From assembly GCA_964548655.1 (NCBI GenBank), contig CAZJQT010000018.1:1-9494 (forward strand): a stretch of DNA of 9,494 nucleotides, written 5' to 3'. The position numbers were made by a program, and so were the translations under genes. Positions 6,172-9,494 of the stretch are shown here, in pieces. Within the stretch, counting starts at the first letter, position 1. Each line of letters begins with the position of its first letter. A model generated the notes under the pieces. That model worked only from the letters and a program-made list of their open reading frames with translations. It was not told the DNA's origin and searched no databases. Source of the DNA: CAZJQT01 sp964548655. GTDB lineage: Bacteria; Patescibacteriota; Saccharimonadia; Saccharimonadales; CAZJQT01.

Positions 6172-6819
6172 ATGCAGCAAGAGTCAAGTATATCACCTAG
6201 CCACGAGCCAACCAACCAGCCAACCCATGGCCAACACCACGAAGGTGTTAAGAGCATATTTTCCACCTTGGCTATACTAATAGCAGCCCCTGCCATTGCC
6301 ATTTTATTAACCATGTTCGTCTTCCAGTCATACCAAGTTGATGGGCCAAGCATGGAAACGACCTTGCAAAACAACGATCGGCTGATTGTCTGGAAACTAC
6401 CGAGGACTGTGGCGCGCATAACTGGGCACGCTTACGTCCCGCACCGTGGCGATATTGTCATTTTTGTCGAAAGCGATTTAAGAGATTTTAGCTCAGGCGG
6501 AAGCAAACAATTAATCAAACGCGTAGTTGGCTTGCCGGGTGATAGAGTCGTTATCAATAATGGTTCAATAACCGTCTTCAACAAAGACAACCCTAGTGGT
6601 TTCAACCCCGATAGAAATCATGATTTCTCCAGAGGTATAGCCTCTTATACCTCTGGAAATATTGATTATGTGGTGCCTAATGGTGAGATATATGTCTGTG
6701 GCGATAACCGGCCAAATTCGCTGGATTCACGCTCCTTTAACAGCGTGCCGGTTAGTGCTATCGTCGGCAAACTGTCTATTAGAATATTCCCTATCGGCAA
6801 GTTTAGAAGTTTTATTTAA
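6172..6819 (+). CDS. lepB: Signal peptidase I
   Basis: This membrane-bound S26-family serine protease removes signal peptides from exported proteins. Its 215 residues begin with a polar, His/Pro/Gln-rich cytoplasmic tail (1-27), then one transmembrane helix (about 30-50), as in Gram-positive-type SipS enzymes. The catalytic Ser60 is in the box GPSMETTL (58-65); the general base Lys116 is in IKRVVGLPGD (115-124); the conserved GDNRPNSLDSR box is at 177-187. All catalytic elements are intact. The ATG at 6172 sits 11 bases after a -10 box and lacks a Shine-Dalgarno site. A 12-bp perfect inverted repeat lies inside the gene at 6628-6657, in a variable stretch between the Lys box and the GDN box. 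The gene stands alone, divergent from the LCP gene and convergent with parB. Confidence 0.96.
   Translation: MQQESSISPSHEPTNQPTHGQHHEGVKSIFSTLAILIAAPAIAILLTMFVFQSYQVDGPSMETTLQNNDRLIVWKLPRTVARITGHAYVPHRGDIVIFVESDLRDFSSGGSKQLIKRVVGLPGDRVVINNGSITVFNKDNPSGFNPDRNHDFSRGIASYTSGNIDYVVPNGEIYVCGDNRPNSLDSRSFNSVPVSAIVGKLSIRIFPIGKFRSFI
6628..6657. repeat. 12-bp perfect inverted repeat inside lepB
   Basis: TCCAGAGGTATA (6628-6639) is the exact reverse complement of 6646-6657, with a six-base loop GCCTCT. The loop can alternatively pair with AGAGG at 6631-6635 (AGAGG with CCTCT at 6641-6645). In RNA this forms a stable hairpin in the coding region. It encodes the SRGIASYTSG stretch, outside the catalytic boxes. 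Confidence 0.7.
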
Positions 6820-6823
6820 CTCC

Positions 6824-6903
6824 ATGTGAGGAGGTGACTCCTCCTCTCATCGCGCAGGCAAAATGGAATACATTTTGTCTGGCTACTCTCCTCCCAGACA
6901 AGA
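6824..6903. other. Cluster of overlapping hairpins between convergent lepB and parB
   Basis: Three stems are visible. First, GAGGAGG (6828-6834) pairs with CCTCCTC (6840-6846), and three more outer pairs extend it to 6824-6850 past one T-T mismatch. Second, CAGGCAAAATG (6855-6865) pairs with 6871-6881, 11 pairs including one G-T. Third, TTGTCTGG (6875-6882) pairs with CCAGACAA (6894-6901) and competes with the second. No T-tract follows on either strand, so none is a classic terminator, although the position between convergent genes suggests a transcription-ending or mRNA-protecting role. The plus strand of the first stem contains AGGAGGTGA, a full match to the usual anti-Shine-Dalgarno complement, but no start codon lies at suitable spacing. 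Confidence 0.55.
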
Positions 6904-6926
6904 AACAGTCGAACTGCTCTCTTCAT

Positions 6927-7787
6927 TTAGCCAAACTTTTTATAAAGTTTGGCTAGGTCTTGATCGTTTTTAAAGTGTATCTCAAGGCGGCCACCGCGAG
7001 CAGTATGTTTAATAGTAACTTTGGCACCAATAGCTCTAGCCAGTGTTTTTGTCTCTGGAGTTTCATTAACGGTGCGGGTTTTTACAGCTTTTTTAGTTTC
7101 TATACCCTGTTTTTGAGCGGTTACGTACTGTTCAGCTTGTCGAACTGACCAAGCCTGAGCTCTAATAAGTTCTAGTAGTCGATGCTGAGCATCAGGGCGG
7201 CCTTTTAGAGCTAAAATGGAACGGGCGTGACCCTCGGAGATATGGCCACTCTGCAGAGCTTCACGGGCGGCTTGGGGTAGTTGTAGTAAACGGACAATGT
7301 TATTGACAGTCGGTATTGCTTTACCCAGTTTGTGACTGATCTCAGCGTAACTCATATTAAACTGTTCGTGCAGACGTTCTATCGAAACCGCCTGTTCTAA
7401 CGGAGATAGATCAACTCGTTGAACATTTTCTATCAGAGCTATTTCAAGTTGCTCTTGTTCAGCCTTCTTTCTAACAATGGCTGGGATTTGGTTCAGGCCA
7501 GCAATCTTAGAAGCGCGAAAACGCCTTTCGCCAGCAATTATTACAAACTTACCTTCTTTTGCCGGCATAACAATAATAGGCTGTAAAACTCCGTATTGGG
7601 CAATCGATTCGGCCAATTCGTTCAGAGCGGTTTCATCAAATTGTCGTCTTGGTTGGTCGGGATTAGGACTGACGTCTTTAATGAATAACTTTTGTATTCG
7701 TTCGTCATTTGACAGAAGTAAACTAGGGTCAAAATCAGTCGGAAATAGACTATCTAGTCCCCTGCCTAGCTTTGATTTTGCACTCAT
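6927..7787 (-). CDS. parB: Chromosome-partitioning protein ParB (Spo0J family)
   Basis: ParB is a CTP-dependent DNA clamp that loads at parS sites and works with ParA to segregate the chromosome. The 286-residue protein starts with the family's KLGRGLDSLF (6-15), followed by the ParB N-terminal CTPase domain (about 33-125) with PNPDQPRRQF (41-50) and the GERRFRA box (86-92). A KorB-type helix-turn-helix follows (about 145-195), with GHARSILAL at 186-194. A linker and a C-terminal dimerisation segment (about 245-286) complete the protein. Two usually conserved places differ: ENVQRVDLSP (120-129) where ENLQREDLNP is common, and GKAIPTVNN (155-163) where GKSR-type residues are common. The ATG overlaps the parA stop by four bases, and GGAGG (7799-7795) stands seven bases upstream. 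No recognisable parS occurs in the window. Confidence 0.95.
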   Translation of the reverse strand: MSAKSKLGRGLDSLFPTDFDPSLLLSNDERIQKLFIKDVSPNPDQPRRQFDETALNELAESIAQYGVLQPIIVMPAKEGKFVIIAGERRFRASKIAGLNQIPAIVRKKAEQEQLEIALIENVQRVDLSPLEQAVSIERLHEQFNMSYAEISHKLGKAIPTVNNIVRLLQLPQAAREALQSGHISEGHARSILALKGRPDAQHRLLELIRAQAWSVRQAEQYVTAQKQGIETKKAVKTRTVNETPETKTLARAIGAKVTIKHTARGGRLEIHFKNDQDLAKLYKKFG

Positions 7788-8551
7788 TTGTCAGCCTCCA
7801 ATCGTTTGCTAATTTCGCGTGCCAGATTTTTATACGCCCTAGCACCTTTGCTCCATTTGTCGTGTTCACTAATCGGCATACCAAAACTAGGCGCTTCGGC
7901 TAGGCGCACATTGCGCGGAATAATTGTCGTAAAGATTTGGGTTGAGAAATGCTTTTTTAGTTCTGCCAAAACATTGTCAGCTAAAGCTGTGCGTTTATCA
8001 TACATGGTCAGTACCAAACCTAAAATTTCTAAATTTGGATTTAGGGCTTGTTTGACGCGTTTAAAAACTTCCATCAACTGCCCAAGACCTTCCATGGCAT
8101 AATATTCTGCCTGGACCGGGATCAGTAAATAATTAGCGGCGGCTAAAGCATTTATGGTTAGGAGTCCCAGAGATGGTGGGCAGTCTATTAAAATATAATC
8201 GTAATTTAGTGATTGCAAGGCTTGACCCAGTAATAGCTCCCGCTGTTGATGGTTGCCCAACTCGGTTTCGGCGGCAGCTAGATTTTCATTAGCCGGTATT
8301 ATATATAGCCCAGTCAGGTTAGTTTCTTTGATAGCCGATTCAGCATTTAAGCCATCCATAAGTATTTGGTAGCTTGTGTTATCGAGTCCTTTTTTATCAA
8401 TACCCAGCCCACTGGTCGCATTGCCTTGCGGATCAAAGTCTACCAAGAGAACGTTATGCCCAGCTTTACTTAGGTAAGATCCCAAATTTATAGCAGTCGT
8501 GGTCTTACCAACCCCGCCCTTTTGATTTAGTATAGCTATAGTTTTGGACAT
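7784..8551 (-). CDS. parA: Chromosome-partitioning ATPase ParA (Soj family)
   Basis: This deviant Walker ATPase binds DNA non-specifically when ATP-bound and is stimulated by ParB to move chromosome origins. The 255 residues have KGGVGKTTT (11-19, signature Lys11 and Lys16), DFDPQGN (38-44), the Walker B-like DCPPS (123-127) and the late conserved PRNVRLAEAPSFG (212-224). It lacks an N-terminal helix-turn-helix, so it is the short chromosomal Soj type rather than a plasmid P1-type autorepressor. It is the first gene of the parA-parB pair, with a 4-base ATGA overlap. Its ATG has only a weak purine stretch upstream, and I could not identify a convincing promoter in the 200-base region before it. 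Confidence 0.96.
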   Translation of the reverse strand: MSKTIAILNQKGGVGKTTTAINLGSYLSKAGHNVLLVDFDPQGNATSGLGIDKKGLDNTSYQILMDGLNAESAIKETNLTGLYIIPANENLAAAETELGNHQQRELLLGQALQSLNYDYILIDCPPSLGLLTINALAAANYLLIPVQAEYYAMEGLGQLMEVFKRVKQALNPNLEILGLVLTMYDKRTALADNVLAELKKHFSTQIFTTIIPRNVRLAEAPSFGMPISEHDKWSKGARAYKNLAREISKRLEADK

Positions 8552-8751
8552 ACTTGCTCTTTGGTTACCCTGCCTCGTATCTGTTTATGTTAGCATGCAA
8601 AACCCAAAATAACTAGTTTGCCATGGGTATATTCATGCTCCCTTGCGCCAATATATACACGTCGCAAAATATAGGAAATGTTATTGTTTTAACGAAACTA
8701 AACGATCACTAACTAGCCATTTAATACCAGCTATTTAATTACGGTTAACTT
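8552..8751. other. AT-rich non-coding region upstream of parA with small repeats
   Basis: These 200 bases have no credible gene. Visible elements are an inverted pair TTGCG/CGCAA (8643-8647 and 8663-8667) around an AT-rich core, and a direct repeat AGC(C/T)ATTTAAT at 8715-8725 and 8729-8739 (14-base period). No T-tract terminator follows the surface-protein gene, and no DnaA-box cluster (TTATCCACA type) is seen, so this is not an obvious replication origin. It probably holds the parA promoter and perhaps control sites. Confidence 0.5.
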
Positions 8752-9494
8752 CTATGGAGCACTTGCGGTTTGGGCACCGACCACTACATAGTCAAAGTGA
8801 TATTCTGCCCCATCTTGGGCAGCCTGCTTGATGACTAGCTTGAAGCCGTCATTGGTCTTTACTACGTAGACAGGCAGACCTACAGCCTGGTCATTGGTAG
8901 CTGTTATGACTACGCGAGGTGTCAGCTCAAACGGTACATGGAATGTCAGAGTGGTCAGGTCTCCTTGGGTCAAGACTTCCGGCTGCATCCCTTGGGATGT
9001 TTCTTGAGAAGTTGGCTGGTGAGCTTTTACTTTGATGGTGATGGTGCCAGCCGTGTCGGTACCGTCAACAGATACATCGGCATCCTGCCCGGCGGCATTT
9101 GCCTTCACAATTGTTGGACCGGCGCTTGAGCTGGACAGTACGTGGCCGTTCACCGTTATGTTAGCAGTAACTACTATGTTCTTAACCGTCAAAGTACCTT
9201 CTATGGTGGCATCACCAGTTACCTTGAGTGTACTTAAGGTGGCAGTGCCTGACACATTCAAGCCGTCAAAGCTGCCGCTGTTCATTTGGCCCATTAGGGT
9301 ATCGACCTGGCTGCGCATAGTATCAAGTTGGCCTTGAAGAGTTTCAGCCGCTGGCGGCGCCCACTGGCCTGGATTGATGAATACCGTTATCTGGTCGTTA
9401 CCCTGGCTATTAAAGGCTTCTAGGGCATAACCAATGATGCGGCCGGCGTTGGTGGCTTTCATACCCTCGCCAGGCGTTGATGACGCCGTTATCG
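8752..9494 (-). CDS. C-terminal part of a large surface or secreted repeat protein (5' end outside the window)
   Basis: The frame is open from the window edge at 9494 to a TAG at 8752-8754; at least 247 residues are visible and the true start is missing. The Met at 9462 is internal, because the coding pattern STPGEGMKATNAGRIIGYAL runs across it. Counting from that Met, there is the end of a domain with VFINPGQW (27-34), a short coiled coil (about 38-60), a beta-rich stretch of short hydrophobic/Gly/Thr repeats (67-108, such as LKVTGDATIEGTL), and a C-terminal beta domain (about 130-236) with TFHVPFELTPRVVIT and a YHFDYVVVG near the end. From memory, this STPG-KATKAG-like element plus a terminal beta domain is common in long CPR surface proteins. 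Function is unknown; an adhesin, fibre or surface-layer role is inference. Base composition looks richer in G and C than in its neighbours. Confidence 0.7.
   Translation of the reverse strand, partial: ITASSTPGEGMKATNAGRIIGYALEAFNSQGNDQITVFINPGQWAPPAAETLQGQLDTMRSQVDTLMGQMNSGSFDGLNVSGTATLSTLKVTGDATIEGTLTVKNIVVTANITVNGHVLSSSSAGPTIVKANAAGQDADVSVDGTDTAGTITIKVKAHQPTSQETSQGMQPEVLTQGDLTTLTFHVPFELTPRVVITATNDQAVGLPVYVVKTNDGFKLVIKQAAQDGAEYHFDYVVVGAQTASAP

Noticed and set aside
6863..6973. 36-codon plus-strand frame (MEYILSGYSPP...) after lepB
   Set aside because: It lacks a ribosome-binding site at useful spacing (AGGAGG is about 28 bases away and in a stem), runs antisense into parB, and overlaps the hairpins.
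8685..8700. parS-like sequence TGTTTTAACGAAACTA upstream of parA
   Set aside because: Only the outer GTTT/AAAC arms match; the centre lacks CACGTG and is one base short, so it is not a credible parS.
8552..8751. Replication origin next to parAB
   Set aside because: No DnaA-box cluster, no dnaA or dnaN neighbour and no 13-mer array; parAB alone does not show an origin.
1..9494. Alternative genetic code (UGA as Gly)
   Set aside because: prfA and parA end at TGA in positions that give normal protein lengths, and the genes contain no in-frame TGA.

Overview
The window reads as ordinary chromosomal housekeeping DNA from a small-genome, Gram-positive-like bacterium of the Patescibacteria (CPR). 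A Saccharibacteria (TM7)-like member is my best guess; this is inferred from gene content and protein style, not from a marker search. Supporting points are a zinc-free type B L31, a LytR-CpsA-Psr (LCP) wall-polymer ligase, Soj/Spo0J-type ParAB, and the end of a large surface protein of a style common in CPR genomes. UGA is used as a normal stop (prfA and parA end in TGA), which argues against the Gracilibacteria/Absconditabacteria group that reads UGA as glycine.

Layout: (1) 1-137 holds the possible tail of an unrecognised upstream frame and a consensus -35/-10 promoter. (2) 138-2413, plus strand: translation genes rpmE, terminator, prfA (RF1) and prmC (the methyltransferase that modifies the RF1 GGQ glutamine). 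(3) 2403-4368, minus strand: an unrecognised multi-spanning membrane protein followed by an HtrA-type serine protease. prmC and the protease converge with overlapping stop codons. (4) 4423-6066, minus: an LCP protein. (5) 6172-6819, plus: signal peptidase I, divergent from the LCP gene. (6) 6820-6926: a cluster of hairpins between convergent genes. (7) 6927-8551, minus: parA-parB with a 4-base overlap. (8) 8552-8751: AT-rich non-coding DNA with small repeats. (9) 8752-9494, minus: the C-terminal part of a large secreted or surface protein whose start lies beyond the window.

Functionally there are three themes: translation termination (RF1 and PrmC), envelope biogenesis and quality control (LCP, signal peptidase, HtrA, surface protein), and chromosome partition (ParAB). 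I found no CRISPR array, transposon, tRNA, rRNA, toxin-antitoxin or defence module. The most interesting signals are non-coding: -10 boxes placed so close to start codons that several first genes look leaderless, a hairpin cluster after lepB, and a 12-bp perfect inverted repeat inside lepB. None of these amounts to a demonstrated new system.
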